This document shows, piece after piece, positions 22,482 to 31,627 of a stretch of DNA of 64,000 nucleotides. The stretch covers positions 4,030,001 to 4,094,000 of the forward strand of contig NZ_JANIET010000001.1 in assembly GCF_024506435.1 (NCBI RefSeq), in the 5' to 3' direction. The notes under the pieces are model-generated. The model did no database searches and had not been told where the DNA came from. It saw only the letters and a program-made list of their open reading frames with translations. This DNA comes from Pantoea trifolii (lineage in GTDB: Bacteria; Pseudomonadota; Gammaproteobacteria; Enterobacterales; Enterobacteriaceae). A program made the position numbers and the translations under genes. Within the stretch, counting starts at the first letter, position 1; each line of letters opens with the position of its first letter.

Positions 22482-22508
22482 TTGAAACCCCTTTTTCCTA
22501 CCCCATAT
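22482..22508 (+). promoter_or_regulatory. Sigma-32 (heat-shock) promoter of hslVU
   Basis: TTGAAA (22482-22487), a 13-bp spacer, then CCCCATAT (22501-22508). It fits the sigma-32 pattern CTTGAAA / CCCCATNT nearly perfectly and sits where E. coli hslVU has its heat-shock promoter. The same bases can also fold as a short GGGGT-TGAA-ACCCC hairpin with five Ts, which may help end ftsN transcripts. Confidence 0.88.
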
Positions 22509-22522
22509 CTGGTTGCATGATA

Positions 22523-22543
22523 CTCCGCGCCGAGTGCGCGGAG
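22523..22543 (+). other. Stem-loop in the hslVU 5' untranslated leader
   Basis: CTCCGCGC (22523-22530) and GCGCGGAG (22536-22543), an 8-bp perfect stem with a CGAGT loop near the predicted 5' end of the mRNA. The E. coli hslVU leader has a comparable hairpin, linked to transcript stability. Confidence 0.7.
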
Positions 22544-22574
22544 TTCCTTTTCTACTGCAACAAGGGGTCTGCCC

Positions 22575-23111
22575 GTGACAACAATAGTAAGTGTACGACG
22601 CAACGGCCAGGTAGTGATTGGCGGTGATGGCCAGGCTACGCTCGGCAATACCGTAATGAAAGGCAACGTTAAAAAAGTCCGTCGTCTTTACAACGATAAA
22701 GTGATCGCCGGTTTTGCTGGCGGTACCGCAGATGCCTTCACCCTGTTTGAACTGTTTGAGCGCAAGCTGGAAATGCACCAGGGCCATCTGGTGAAAGCGG
22801 CGGTCGAACTGGCCAAAGATTGGCGTACCGATCGCATGCTGCGCCGCCTCGAAGCGCTGCTGGCGGTGGCCGACGAAAACTCCTCATTAATCATCAGCGG
22901 CAACGGCGACGTTATCCAGCCGGAAAATGATCTGATTGCAATTGGTTCTGGTGGGCCTTACGCCCAGGCAGCGGCACGCGCGTTGTTGGAAAACACCGAC
23001 ATTGGTGCGCACGATATCGTGGAGAAAGCGCTGAACATTGCTGGCGATATCTGTATCTACACCAACCACAATATTAACTTCGAAGCATTACCGTCTAAGG
23101 CTAAGGACTAA
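22575..23111 (+). CDS. hslV: HslV, peptidase subunit of the HslUV protease
   Basis: 178 residues (E. coli 176). A proteasome-beta-type peptidase; after Met removal the catalytic N-terminal threonine is exposed ([11 protein letters not shown]). Lys near position 28 and the GSGGPYA turn (near 125) are family features. It forms a double hexamer that degrades proteins fed by HslU. GTG start at 22575 with AGGGG upstream, as in E. coli. Five bp separate it from hslU. Controlled by the sigma-32 promoter upstream. Confidence 0.98.
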   Translation: MTTIVSVRRNGQVVIGGDGQATLGNTVMKGNVKKVRRLYNDKVIAGFAGGTADAFTLFELFERKLEMHQGHLVKAAVELAKDWRTDRMLRRLEALLAVADENSSLIISGNGDVIQPENDLIAIGSGGPYAQAAARALLENTDIGAHDIVEKALNIAGDICIYTNHNINFEALPSKAKD

Positions 23112-23116
23112 ACATC

Positions 23117-24454
23117 ATGTCTGAGATGACTCCACGCGAGATTGTCAGCGAGCTTAACCGCTTTATTATAGGCCAGGACGGCGCAAAGAAGGCGGTCGCG
23201 ATCGCCCTGCGTAACCGCTGGCGCCGCATGCAGCTCGACGAAGAGCTGCGCCACGAAGTGACGCCGAAAAACATTCTGATGATTGGTCCTACCGGCGTCG
23301 GTAAAACCGAAATCGCCCGTCGCTTAGCCAAACTGGCGAACGCACCGTTCATCAAAGTGGAAGCCACCAAATTCACCGAAGTGGGTTATGTCGGCAAAGA
23401 GGTGGATTCCATCATTCGCGATCTGACCGATTCTGCCATCAAGATGGTGCGCAGCCAGGCGATCGAGAAGAACAAATACCGCGCGGAAGAGATGGCGGAA
23501 GAGCGCATCCTTGATGTGCTGATCCCCCCCGCGAAAAACAACTGGGGCCAGGCTGAACAAGCGGCTGAGCCATCAACCGCGCGTCAGTCCTTCCGCAAGA
23601 AACTGCGCGAAGGCCAGCTGGATGACAAAGAGATTGAGATCGATTTGGCCGCTTCATCGGCTGGCGTCGAAATCATGGCGCCTCCAGGCATGGAAGAGAT
23701 GACCAGCCAGCTGCAATCGATGTTCCAGAACCTCGGTGGCCAGAAGCAGAAACCGCGTAAGCTGAAAATCAAAGAAGCCATGAAGCTGCTGATTGAAGAA
23801 GAAGCGGCCAAGCTGGTGAACCCGGAAGAGCTGAAGCAGGATGCCATCGATGCCGTTGAGCAGCACGGTATCGTGTTCATTGATGAAATCGACAAAATCT
23901 GTAAGCGCGGCGGCCAGAATGCGGGCGGCCCAGACGTGTCACGCGAAGGCGTACAGCGCGACCTGCTGCCGCTGGTTGAAGGCTGCACCGTTTCCACCAA
24001 GCACGGCATGGTGAAAACCGACCACATTCTGTTTATCGCTTCCGGCGCGTTCCAGGTCGCGAGCCCATCAGATCTGATCCCAGAACTGCAAGGTCGTCTG
24101 CCGATTCGCGTTGAGCTGCAGGCGCTGACCGTCAATGACTTCGAGCGCATCCTGACCGAGCCAAACGCCTCGGTTACCGTGCAGTACAAAGCATTGATGG
24201 GCACCGAAGGAGTCAATATCGACTTCACCGATGACGCCGTACGTCGTATCGCCGAAGCCGCATGGCAGGTGAACGAAACCACCGAGAACATCGGTGCGCG
24301 TCGTCTGCATACCGTGCTGGAGCGTCTGATGGAGGATATCTCCTATGACGCCAGCGATCGTAACGGTGAATCGATCACTATCGATGCCGAGTACGTTGGT
24401 AAGCATCTGGATGAGCTGGTGGCCGACGAAGATCTCAGCCGCTTCATTCTGTAA
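23117..24454 (+). CDS. hslU: HslU, ATPase subunit of the HslUV protease
   Basis: 445 residues (E. coli 443). An AAA+ unfoldase that caps HslV. Walker A GPTGVGKT is at 57-64, the intermediate I-domain spans roughly residues 110-240, and Walker B FIDEIDK follows near 250. The pore motif GYVG lies just past residue 85. The C-terminal tail DLSRFIL is the part that inserts into HslV and activates it, and it is intact. AAGGAC precedes the ATG. Followed by a strong terminator; menA, its usual E. coli neighbour, is missing. Confidence 0.98.
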   Translation: MSEMTPREIVSELNRFIIGQDGAKKAVAIALRNRWRRMQLDEELRHEVTPKNILMIGPTGVGKTEIARRLAKLANAPFIKVEATKFTEVGYVGKEVDSIIRDLTDSAIKMVRSQAIEKNKYRAEEMAEERILDVLIPPAKNNWGQAEQAAEPSTARQSFRKKLREGQLDDKEIEIDLAASSAGVEIMAPPGMEEMTSQLQSMFQNLGGQKQKPRKLKIKEAMKLLIEEEAAKLVNPEELKQDAIDAVEQHGIVFIDEIDKICKRGGQNAGGPDVSREGVQRDLLPLVEGCTVSTKHGMVKTDHILFIASGAFQVASPSDLIPELQGRLPIRVELQALTVNDFERILTEPNASVTVQYKALMGTEGVNIDFTDDAVRRIAEAAWQVNETTENIGARRLHTVLERLMEDISYDASDRNGESITIDAEYVGKHLDELVADEDLSRFIL

Positions 24455-24474
24455 GCTTCACCCGCGAAATCGCT

Positions 24475-24502
24475 GCCCGGCCACTGTGCCGGGCTTTTTT
24501 TT
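24475..24502 (+). terminator. Terminator of hslVU
   Basis: GCCCGGC (24475-24481) and GCCGGGC (24488-24494), loop CACTGT, followed by eight Ts. Confidence 0.93.
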
Positions 24503-24608
24503 ACCCAGGATATTGATGCAACGCTTTGTTTGGCGGTTGATGATTTTGCCAACAATCGCCAGATAGCGATATACTTAGCGCTCCTGTGGCAAACAGACGA
24601 AAACCCTC

Positions 24609-25094
24609 ATGAAATACGATACATCTGAACTCTGTGACATCTACCACGAAGCTGTGAATGTTGTTGAACCGCTTTTTTCGAACTTTGGTGGGCGCAGCTC
24701 ATTCGGTGGTCAAATCACCACAGTGAAATGTTTCGAAGATAACGGCTTACTCTACGATTTGCTGGAAGAGAACGGTCGGGGTCGCGTATTGCTGGTGGAT
24801 GGCGGCGGTTCGGTCCGTCGCGCACTGGTCGATGCTCAGCTGGCAAGTCTGGCGGCGCAAAATGAGTGGGAAGGCATTGTGGTTTACGGCTCGGTGCGTC
24901 AGGTTGACGATCTTGAAGAGCTGGAAATCGGCATTCAGGCGATTGCGGCGATTCCGGTGGGCGCAGCGGGTGAAGGCATTGGCGAAAGTGACGTGCGCGT
25001 TAACTTCGGCGGCGTGACCTTCTTCTCTGGCGACCATCTGTATGCCGACAATACCGGCATCATCCTGTCTGAAGACGCACTCGACATCGAGTAA
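24609..25094 (+). CDS. rraA: RraA, regulator of RNase E activity
   Basis: 161 residues, the E. coli length. It forms a trimeric ring that binds RNase E and the RhlB helicase and slows mRNA decay; older annotation as a menaquinone methyltransferase (MenG) is wrong. Recognised by [28 protein letters not shown] and the [17 protein letters not shown] turn. It has its own short upstream region (TATACT-like -10 near 24570) after the hslVU terminator. Convergent with zapB; a two-way hairpin separates them. Confidence 0.97.
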   Translation: MKYDTSELCDIYHEAVNVVEPLFSNFGGRSSFGGQITTVKCFEDNGLLYDLLEENGRGRVLLVDGGGSVRRALVDAQLASLAAQNEWEGIVVYGSVRQVDDLEELEIGIQAIAAIPVGAAGEGIGESDVRVNFGGVTFFSGDHLYADNTGIILSEDALDIE

Positions 25095-25105
25095 GCCGCA
25101 ACAAA

Positions 25106-25127
25106 AACGGGTGCCGCGGCACCCGTT
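25106..25127. terminator. Bidirectional terminator between rraA and zapB
   Basis: A 10-bp stem, AACGGGTGCC / GGCACCCGTT, with a two-base gap. Leftward it is followed by a T run (As at 25103-25107), serving zapB; rightward the tail is only moderately T-rich. A second 8-bp hairpin (25129-25150) overlaps the zapB stop. Confidence 0.75.
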
Positions 25128-25144
25128 GGTTTAAGCATCGACGC

Positions 25145-25384
25145 TTAAACTTCTTCCATTTTTCCCAGCAGTGCCCGCAGACGATCCTGCCAGACATGCT
25201 GCTCTTCTTTCAGATGCTGATTTTCACGCACCAGCGCATCCTGGTTGCCTGAAGCCTGGCTGACTTCGTTTTTCAGCGTATTGTTTTGCTCTTTCAGCTC
25301 TTCAATTTCCATCTGCAGCAGAGTGATGGTATCAATCGCCTGCTGTACTTTCGCTTCCAGTTTCTCGAACACTTCAAATGACAT
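25145..25384 (-). CDS. zapB: ZapB, coiled-coil division-site factor
   Basis: 79 residues from ATG 25384 ([20 protein letters not shown]), two shorter than E. coli. The start is set by GAGAGG upstream; extension to 25411 adds nine unmatched residues. Nearly the whole protein is one heptad coiled coil with alternating Leu/Ile and Glu/Lys/Gln, ending ALLGKMEEV. ZapB binds ZapA and MatP, stabilises the Z ring and connects it to the Ter region. Sequence variation is confined to the middle (about 45-60). Confidence 0.95.
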   Translation of the reverse strand: MSFEVFEKLEAKVQQAIDTITLLQMEIEELKEQNNTLKNEVSQASGNQDALVRENQHLKEEQHVWQDRLRALLGKMEEV

Positions 25385-25571
25385 CTTTCTGACCTCTCCT
25401 AAATCTTGCAAGGCGTTGATGGGGCTAGTGCATGCCTTATTATGGTGCGCTCAGCCACGATGACTCGATTGTATGTAGCCAAACCCAGCAAGTCCAGTGG
25501 CACAAGGCTTGCGAGGGCAGTCTGTAACACTTTTCAGTCTATGCCTAAAAAAATGCGCATCTTCGCGCATC

Positions 25572-25587
25572 TGTGTGCGCGATCACA
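25572..25587 (+). promoter_or_regulatory. CRP site upstream of glpFK
   Basis: TGTGT-GCGCGA-TCACA; nine of ten half-site bases fit TGTGA-N6-TCACA. glpFK is cAMP-CRP activated in E. coli. The distance to glpF (about 220 bp) is long, so the promoter must lie well upstream of the gene, or the site acts elsewhere. Confidence 0.65.
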
Positions 25588-25699
25588 TCAGCATCGACCA
25601 GCAAAGCGGGAAAAATGGGTCTTAAAGCAACGTAAAAGACGCGAAAACGCGCATTTTTATGATGGAGTACACAGTTTTCAATTTCGCTATTTCTCGTTT

Positions 25700-25717
25700 A
25701 TGCTCGTTAACGATAAA
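25700..25717 (+). promoter_or_regulatory. GlpR operator-like palindrome
   Basis: ATGCTCGTTAACGATAAA is an imperfect inverted repeat around TTAA with the ATGNTCG / CGANNAA form of GlpR (glycerol-3-phosphate repressor) sites. A further TTTCTCGTTT lies just upstream, as in tandem glp operators. Confidence 0.55.
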
Positions 25718-25804
25718 TTCACATCAACCCTACATTGATAGCTGGGCGACTCATGGATGAGAACAAAAACTGATAAAATTTAACCTCGCTTCAGGAATGC
25801 CATT

Positions 25805-26653
25805 ATGAGTCAGACAACTAACACACTAAAAGGTCAGTGCATCGCTGAATTTCTCGGCACAGGTTTGATTATCTTCTTTGGTGCAGGCTGTGTTGCTGCA
25901 CTGAAACTGGCCGGTGCGTCATTCGGTCAGTGGGAAATTTGTATTATCTGGGGTTTAGCCGTCTCCATGGCAGTCTATCTCAGCGCAGGCGTTTCTGGCG
26001 CGCATCTTAACCCAGCCGTTACCGTCGCGCTGTGCCTGTTCGCTAATTTCGAAGGTCGTAAAGTTGTCCCCTATATTCTGGCGCAGGTTGCCGGCGCGTT
26101 CTGCGCTGCCGCGTTGGTTTACGGTCTCTACTACAATCTGTTCTTTGATTACGAAGCAGGCCATCAAATGGTGCGCGGCAGCGTTGAAAGCCTCGATCTG
26201 GCCGGTATCTTTTCTACCTACCCGAACCCGCACATCAGCGTCGCTCAGGCGTTCCTGGTTGAGATGGTGATTACAGCGGTATTAATGGCGGTGATCATGG
26301 CGCTGACCGATGACGGCAACGGTGTACCGCGTGGTCCGCTGGCTCCCCTGTTGATTGGTTTACTGGTCGCGGTAATCGGTGGCTCAATGGGTCCACTGAC
26401 CGGCTTCGCACTCAACCCTGCGCGTGACTTCGGTCCAAAACTGTTCGCCTTCTTCGCTGGCTGGGGCAACGTAGCCTTCACCGGTGGCAAAGATATTCCT
26501 TACTTCCTGGTTCCGATTTTTGGCCCGCTGGTCGGTGCTTGCCTCGGAGCCTTTGGTTACCGTTCGCTGATTGGCCGCCATCTGCCAGTTAACGTCGCGG
26601 AAGCCAGCACAGCAGAAAAACCGGTTGCGCGCGCTCAGCAGCGTAAAGCGTAA
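25805..26653 (+). CDS. glpF: GlpF, glycerol facilitator (aquaglyceroporin)
   Basis: 282 residues. An inner-membrane channel for glycerol and small polyols with six spans and two half-helices. Both aquaporin signatures are present: GAHLNPAVTVALC (NPA at about 69-71) and GFALNPARDFGPK (second NPA near 203). The Asp after the second NPA is the glycerol-channel mark rather than water-only aquaporin. AGGAAT precedes the ATG. First gene of glpFK; 30 bp before glpK. Confidence 0.97.
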   Translation: MSQTTNTLKGQCIAEFLGTGLIIFFGAGCVAALKLAGASFGQWEICIIWGLAVSMAVYLSAGVSGAHLNPAVTVALCLFANFEGRKVVPYILAQVAGAFCAAALVYGLYYNLFFDYEAGHQMVRGSVESLDLAGIFSTYPNPHISVAQAFLVEMVITAVLMAVIMALTDDGNGVPRGPLAPLLIGLLVAVIGGSMGPLTGFALNPARDFGPKLFAFFAGWGNVAFTGGKDIPYFLVPIFGPLVGACLGAFGYRSLIGRHLPVNVAEASTAEKPVARAQQRKA

Positions 26654-26683
26654 GTTTCGTCGATACCACATCAGGAAAGCACA

Positions 26684-28192
26684 ATGACTACTGATAAAAA
26701 ATATATAGTTGCACTCGATCAGGGCACAACCAGCTCACGCGCCGTGGTGCTTGATCATGATGCCAACATCGTCGCGGTTTCTCAGCGCGAATTTACCCAG
26801 ATTTACCCGAAAGCGGGTTGGGTTGAACATGACCCAATGGATATCTGGGCGTCACAAAGCTCAACGCTGGTTGAAGTGCTGGCTCACGCCGACATTAACT
26901 CCGATCAAATCGCGGCGATTGGTATCACCAACCAGCGTGAAACCGCCATCGTGTGGGATAAAGAGACCGGCAAACCGGTTTACAACGCCATCGTCTGGCA
27001 GGATCCACGCACCGCAGATTACTGTAATAAGCTGAAGAAAGAGGGTCTGGAAGAGTACATCCAGCACACCACCGGTTTGGTGATTAACCCGTACTTCTCA
27101 GGCACCAAGGTGAAGTGGATTCTGGATAATGTGGAAGGCGCGCGTGACCGTGCTAAACGCGGCGAACTGCTGTTCGGTACCGTTGATACCTGGCTGATTT
27201 GGAAAATGACCCAGGGCCGTGTGCACGTCACCGATCACACCAACGCCTCACGTACCATGATGTACAACATCCACAAGCTGGAGTGGGATGAGCGCATGCT
27301 GGAGATCCTCGATATCCCGCGTGAAATGCTGCCAGAAGTGAAAGGCTCTTCTGAAGTGTACGGCCAGACCAACATTGGTGGTAAAGGCGGTACGCGTATT
27401 CCAATCGCCGGTATCGCGGGTGACCAGCAAGCGGCGCTGTATGGCCAGCTGTGCGTACAACCGGGTATGGCGAAAAACACATACGGCACCGGCTGCTTCA
27501 TGCTGATGAACACCGGCACCGAAGCGGTGACCTCAACGCATGGCCTGCTGACCACCATCGCGTGCGGCCCACGCGGCGAAGTGAACTATGCGCTGGAAGG
27601 TGCGGTGTTTATCGGTGGTGCGTCGATTCAATGGCTGCGTGATGAGATGAAGTTGATCAGCGATTCAACCGACTCTGAATACTTCGCGTTGAAAGTGAAA
27701 GACACCAACGGCGTGTATATGGTGCCAGCCTTCACCGGTTTGGGTGCGCCATATTGGGATCCGTATGCACGCGGCGCGATTTTCGGTCTGACGCGCGGTG
27801 CGAACGCGAACCACATCATCCGTGCCACGCTGGAGTCGATTGCTTACCAGACGCGCGACGTACTGGAAGCGATGCAGAACGATGCGGGCACCCGCCTGCA
27901 ATCACTGCGCGTGGATGGCGGTGCGGTTGCCAACAACTTCCTGATGCAGTTCCAGTCTGACATTCTCGGCACGCGCGTTGAGCGTCCGGAAGTGCGTGAA
28001 GTCACGGCGCTGGGTGCGGCGTATCTGGCTGGCTTAGCGGTCGGCTTCTGGAACGATCTGGAAGAAGTTCGCGCTAAAGCGGTGATTGAGCGTGAGTTCC
28101 GCCCAAGCATCGAAACCACCGAACGTAACGTCCGTTACGCCGGCTGGAAGAAAGCGGTCGCTCGCGCTAAAGCGTGGGAAGACGAAGAGTAA
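26684..28192 (+). CDS. glpK: Glycerol kinase
   Basis: 502 residues, equal to E. coli GlpK. It traps incoming glycerol as glycerol 3-phosphate. The phosphate loop DQGTTSSRA is at 12-20, and FGGY-kinase signatures and the second ATP-site GGGA-type turn are present. The C-terminal segment PSIETTERN corresponds to the E. coli surface that binds unphosphorylated EIIA-Glc, so inducer exclusion is probably kept, with small changes (Ser for Gly, Val for Tyr). It is followed by an intrinsic terminator. Confidence 0.97.
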   Translation: MTTDKKYIVALDQGTTSSRAVVLDHDANIVAVSQREFTQIYPKAGWVEHDPMDIWASQSSTLVEVLAHADINSDQIAAIGITNQRETAIVWDKETGKPVYNAIVWQDPRTADYCNKLKKEGLEEYIQHTTGLVINPYFSGTKVKWILDNVEGARDRAKRGELLFGTVDTWLIWKMTQGRVHVTDHTNASRTMMYNIHKLEWDERMLEILDIPREMLPEVKGSSEVYGQTNIGGKGGTRIPIAGIAGDQQAALYGQLCVQPGMAKNTYGTGCFMLMNTGTEAVTSTHGLLTTIACGPRGEVNYALEGAVFIGGASIQWLRDEMKLISDSTDSEYFALKVKDTNGVYMVPAFTGLGAPYWDPYARGAIFGLTRGANANHIIRATLESIAYQTRDVLEAMQNDAGTRLQSLRVDGGAVANNFLMQFQSDILGTRVERPEVREVTALGAAYLAGLAVGFWNDLEEVRAKAVIEREFRPSIETTERNVRYAGWKKAVARAKAWEDEE

Positions 28193-28201
28193 AATCCTGC
28201 T

Positions 28202-28229
28202 AACCCGCGGCGCCCTGTCGCGGGTTTTT
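28202..28229 (+). terminator. Terminator between glpK and glpX
   Basis: AACCCGCG (28202-28209) pairs with CGCGGGTT (28219-28226) around a 9-base loop, with five Ts at 28225-28229. It lies between two genes that E. coli can co-transcribe. Confidence 0.85.
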
Positions 28230-28288
28230 CCCCTGCCACGTTTCCCCGCTGTGTTAAACTGCCTGCCTGTTTTTTATCAGGTGCCACC

Positions 28289-29299
28289 ATGAAACGAGAA
28301 CTCGCGATTGAATTTTCCCGTGTGACCGAAGCCGCTGCATTAGCGGGCTATCACTGGTTAGGACGCGGCGATAAAAATGCGGCCGACGGCGCAGCCGTTC
28401 ACGCCATGCGCATTATGCTCAACACTATCGATATCGACGGCCAGATCGTGATTGGCGAAGGCGAAATCGACGAAGCTCCGATGCTGTATATCGGTGAGAA
28501 AGTCGGTACCGGCCGTGGCGACGCCGTGGATATCGCGGTCGATCCGATCGAAGGCACGCGCATGACGGCGATGGGCCAGGCCAATGCGCTGGCGGTGCTG
28601 GCGGTGGGAGACAAGGGCAGCTTCCTGCACGCACCTGATATGTACATGGAAAAGCTGATTGTTGGACCGGGCGCACGTGGCGCCATTGACCTCAATCTGC
28701 CGCTCGACATTAACCTGAAAAACATCGCGCTGGCATTGGGCAAACCGCTCAGCCAGTTAACGGTGTCGATTCTGGCCAAGCCACGCCACGATGCGGTGAT
28801 TGCCCAGCTGCAGCAGCTCGGCGTGCGCGTGTTCTCCTTCCCGGACGGCGATGTCGCGGCCTCGATTCTGACCTGTATGCCGGATAGCGAAGTGGATGTG
28901 ATGTACGGCATCGGTGGCGCACCGGAAGGTGTGGTGTCGGCGGCAGTCATTCGCGCGATGGACGGCGACATGCAGGCGCGTTTATTGGCGCGTCACGAAG
29001 TGAAAGGCGATAGCGAAGAGAATCGTCGCCTCGGCGAGAATGAACTGCAACGCTGCGCCGAGATGGGCATTGAAGCGGGTCAGGTGCTGAAGCTGGATCA
29101 GATGGCGCGCAACGATAACGTTATCTTCGCTGCCACCGGCATCACCACCGGCGATTTGCTGAAAGGCATCACGCGTAACGGCAACATCGCCACCAGCGAA
29201 ACGCTGCTGGTGCGCGGCAAATCGCGCACTATTCGCCGCATCCAGTCAATCCACTATCTGGATCGCAAAGACGCGGCGCTGCATCAATTTATCCTGTAA
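28289..29299 (+). CDS. glpX: Class II fructose-1,6-bisphosphatase GlpX
   Basis: 336 residues, equal to E. coli. A manganese-dependent phosphatase of gluconeogenesis, non-essential where Fbp is present. Lithium-sensitive phosphatase motifs are seen: GEGEIDEAPM near residue 57 and DPIEGTRMTAMGQANAL near 88. AGGTG lies before ATG. It is third in glpFKX but follows a terminator, so it may have its own promoter within 28230-28288. Its last 11 bp overlap the end of emrD. Confidence 0.97.
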   Translation: MKRELAIEFSRVTEAAALAGYHWLGRGDKNAADGAAVHAMRIMLNTIDIDGQIVIGEGEIDEAPMLYIGEKVGTGRGDAVDIAVDPIEGTRMTAMGQANALAVLAVGDKGSFLHAPDMYMEKLIVGPGARGAIDLNLPLDINLKNIALALGKPLSQLTVSILAKPRHDAVIAQLQQLGVRVFSFPDGDVAASILTCMPDSEVDVMYGIGGAPEGVVSAAVIRAMDGDMQARLLARHEVKGDSEENRRLGENELQRCAEMGIEAGQVLKLDQMARNDNVIFAATGITTGDLLKGITRNGNIATSETLLVRGKSRTIRRIQSIHYLDRKDAALHQFIL

Positions 29300-30485
29300 T
29301 CGCCTGCTTGCCGCTCTCTGGATGACGAGAGAGCGGCCACCAGCACAGCAGCATCACCAGCGACGTCACGAACATTAACATGCCAAGGCTGGATTGATCG
29401 TGCTGCGGTAACAGCGCAGAAAGCCACGCCACCACGCCGGAACCGAGGTTCTGCAAACCACCGATCAACGCACCAGCGCTGCCCGCCAGCCACGCATACG
29501 GCTCCATCGCACCCGAGGTTGCCAGCGGAAACAGCATGCCCGCGCCAAAGAAGAACAGCGCAGCTGGCACCAGCAACGTCCAGATGTTCATTACGCCAAA
29601 CCAGGCCGGCACCCACATTAACAAGCCCGCTAACAGGCAACTGTTCACGCCGTACCACATCAGCGTGTGCCAGGATTTTTGCTCGCGTCCGGCAAACCAG
29701 GCGCCAAAAAACGCCGCCGGAATCGGCAGGATAAACAGGATGCTGACGGTTAATCCATCCAGCCCCAATACGCCGCCCATCAGCACGCCGCAGCTGGCTT
29801 CAAACACCGCGATACCGGCCAGCGCACCAATCAGCAGCAGCAGATAACGCACGAAGTTACCGTCGCTCAGCAAAGTGGCATAACGGCGCAGGAACGGCGT
29901 GGCGGGCGTATCAACAGGGCGTGTTTCCGGCAGCCAGCGCGCCATCGAGGCGGTGACGCCGACGCATAACAGCAGCAGGAAGGCGAAACAGGCGTGCCAG
30001 CCAAACAGATGCGTCAGCAGCGCACCAATCACCGGCGCCAGCAGCGGACTCACCAGAATGCCCATATTCAGCAGGCTGTTCGCCTGGCGCAGAGCGATGC
30101 CGGAATAGAGATCGCGCGGCATGGTGCGCGCCATCACGCCCGCTACGCCGGTCCCTAAACCTTGCACCGCGCTGCCCAACACCAGAATATCGAGCGAGGG
30201 CGCGAACATGGCGATCAACGCGCCGACGGCAAAGATCGTCATGCCAATCAGGATCACCGGACGGCGGCCAAAACTGTCCGAGAGCGGGCCGTAGATCAAC
30301 TGCGATCCGCCGTAGGTCATCAGATAGGCGGCCATCACCTGCTGGATCGCGCCGCTGCGCACATTGAGCGTTTCGGCAATGTTGGCCATCGCTGGCACAT
30401 AGATGGTTTGCGCCATCTGCCCGACCGCCACCAGCACGATCAGCATGAATAACAGAAAGCGATTTTGCGTTTTACTTATCAACAT
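29289..30485 (-). CDS. emrD: EmrD, multidrug efflux transporter of the major facilitator superfamily
   Basis: 398 residues from ATG 30485, with about 12 membrane helices. Close match to E. coli EmrD throughout: VAVGQMAQTIYVPAMA at the first helix, YGPLSDSFGRRPVILIG as the loop 2-3 MFS signature, and the unusually conserved FILPIPAAFFGAWFAGRE and FFFGAGMLFPLATSGAM stretches. A proton-driven exporter of hydrophobic drugs and detergents. The ribosome site at this start is poor; a TTG at 30512 is an alternative. It lies between glpX and fpr, which are adjacent in E. coli, where emrD is elsewhere. Confidence 0.94.
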   Translation of the reverse strand: MLISKTQNRFLLFMLIVLVAVGQMAQTIYVPAMANIAETLNVRSGAIQQVMAAYLMTYGGSQLIYGPLSDSFGRRPVILIGMTIFAVGALIAMFAPSLDILVLGSAVQGLGTGVAGVMARTMPRDLYSGIALRQANSLLNMGILVSPLLAPVIGALLTHLFGWHACFAFLLLLCVGVTASMARWLPETRPVDTPATPFLRRYATLLSDGNFVRYLLLLIGALAGIAVFEASCGVLMGGVLGLDGLTVSILFILPIPAAFFGAWFAGREQKSWHTLMWYGVNSCLLAGLLMWVPAWFGVMNIWTLLVPAALFFFGAGMLFPLATSGAMEPYAWLAGSAGALIGGLQNLGSGVVAWLSALLPQHDQSSLGMLMFVTSLVMLLCWWPLSRHPESGKQAITG

Positions 30486-30774
30486 GGAACAAAATGTCTG
30501 CCTGAGAAACAAAGAATAGGCAGCACAAAACAGGCCGCCTCGGATTTATGGCGGCAAAAATATCAGGATTCAGTGACAAATCGAGAGGCGCGGGCAAAGC
30601 TGTATGTCTTAAGCCGTCAAGTTGGTAGTCCAGATTGTAAACCGCCCGCTACAGTTGCTGATCTGTGCGCTGCGTTTGTCGCTGAGAGCCCTTTGCTGGG
30701 CGCAAGGCTGGAAATTTGCCGGATGGATAACGATGATAATCATGTGCCTGAATATTCAACATTAAGGAGTTAGC

Positions 30775-31521
30775 ATGGCTGAGTGGATCAATGCTGAAGT
30801 TAAAGAAGTAAAAAACTGGACCGATGCACTGTTCAGCCTGCGCGTCGAAGCACCGATTGATACCTTTACGGCGGGACAGTTTGCCAAGCTGGCACTGGAA
30901 ATTGACGGTGAGCGCGTGCAGCGCGCCTATTCTTACGTCAATGCGCCGCAGGATTCGCTGCTGGAGTTTTATCTGGTCACGGTGCCGGAAGGTAAACTGA
31001 GTCCGCGTTTGCAGGCGTTGCAGCCCGGCGAGCAAGTAATGATCACCAAAGAGGCGGCGGGTTTCTTTGTGCTCGATGAAATTCCAGATTGCCAAACGCT
31101 GTGGATGCTGGCGACCGGCACGGCGATCGGCCCCTATTTATCGATTCTGCAACAGGGCGAAGATCTGGATCGTTTTGATAACATTGTGCTGGTACATGCC
31201 GCGCGTTTCGCCGATGACCTGAGCTTCCTGCCTTTAATGCAAGCACTGCAGCAGCGCTATCAGGGCAAATTGCACATTCAAACAGTAGTTAGCCGCGAAG
31301 AGATCGCCGGTTCGCTACACGGTCGCGTGCCGCAGCTAATTGAAAGTGGAGAACTGGAGCGAGCCGTCGGCTTGCCGCTGACGGCCGAAACCAGCCATGT
31401 GATGCTGTGCGGCAATCCACAGATGGTGCGCGATACCCAGCAATTACTGAAAGATACGCGTGAGATGCGTAAACATTTCAAACGTAAACCCGGCCATATG
31501 ACCAGCGAACATTACTGGTAA
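30775..31521 (+). CDS. fpr: Ferredoxin/flavodoxin-NADP+ reductase
   Basis: 248 residues, equal to E. coli Fpr. An FAD enzyme that passes electrons between NADPH and flavodoxin or ferredoxin for radical enzymes and Fe-S repair. FAD-binding RAYSYVN near residue 50; NADPH-binding GTAIGPYLSIL near 115 and CGNPQMV near 213; terminal aromatic EHYW. AAGGAG lies upstream. In E. coli it belongs to the SoxRS regulon; I could not pick out a convincing SoxS site in the 262-289 bp upstream. Confidence 0.97.
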   Translation: MAEWINAEVKEVKNWTDALFSLRVEAPIDTFTAGQFAKLALEIDGERVQRAYSYVNAPQDSLLEFYLVTVPEGKLSPRLQALQPGEQVMITKEAAGFFVLDEIPDCQTLWMLATGTAIGPYLSILQQGEDLDRFDNIVLVHAARFADDLSFLPLMQALQQRYQGKLHIQTVVSREEIAGSLHGRVPQLIESGELERAVGLPLTAETSHVMLCGNPQMVRDTQQLLKDTREMRKHFKRKPGHMTSEHYW

Positions 31522-31627
31522 TCGGCGCGGCACAAAGAATGTAAGATTTTTCCCAGTGTGGGTTTTGACTTTGCCCGGTAAAAACCGTTCTAATCGTGGG
31601 CTAAGTGAATGATTTAGGGCCGAAGCA

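Larger units (their letters stand above)
25385..25804. other. 420-bp control region between zapB and glpF
   Basis: No credible gene. It holds the leftward zapB promoter and the rightward glpFK control sites: a CRP site at 25572-25587 and a GlpR-like operator at 25700-25717. AT content rises towards glpF. The weak rightward reading frame at 25406-25738 has no ribosome site or family resemblance. Confidence 0.7.

Noticed and set aside
22478..22496. GGGGT-TGAA-ACCCC hairpin with five Ts as an ftsN terminator
   Set aside because: The same bases form the sigma-32 -35 region of hslV, which fits better; a minor terminator role is left open.
25406..25738. Open 110-codon rightward frame between zapB and glpF
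   Set aside because: Covers CRP and GlpR sites, lacks a ribosome site and has low-complexity basic composition; treated as chance.
30513..30774. SoxS/MarA box for fpr
   Set aside because: No 20-base stretch with an acceptable match could be found by eye; only a GC hairpin (30534-30555) near the emrD leader is clear.
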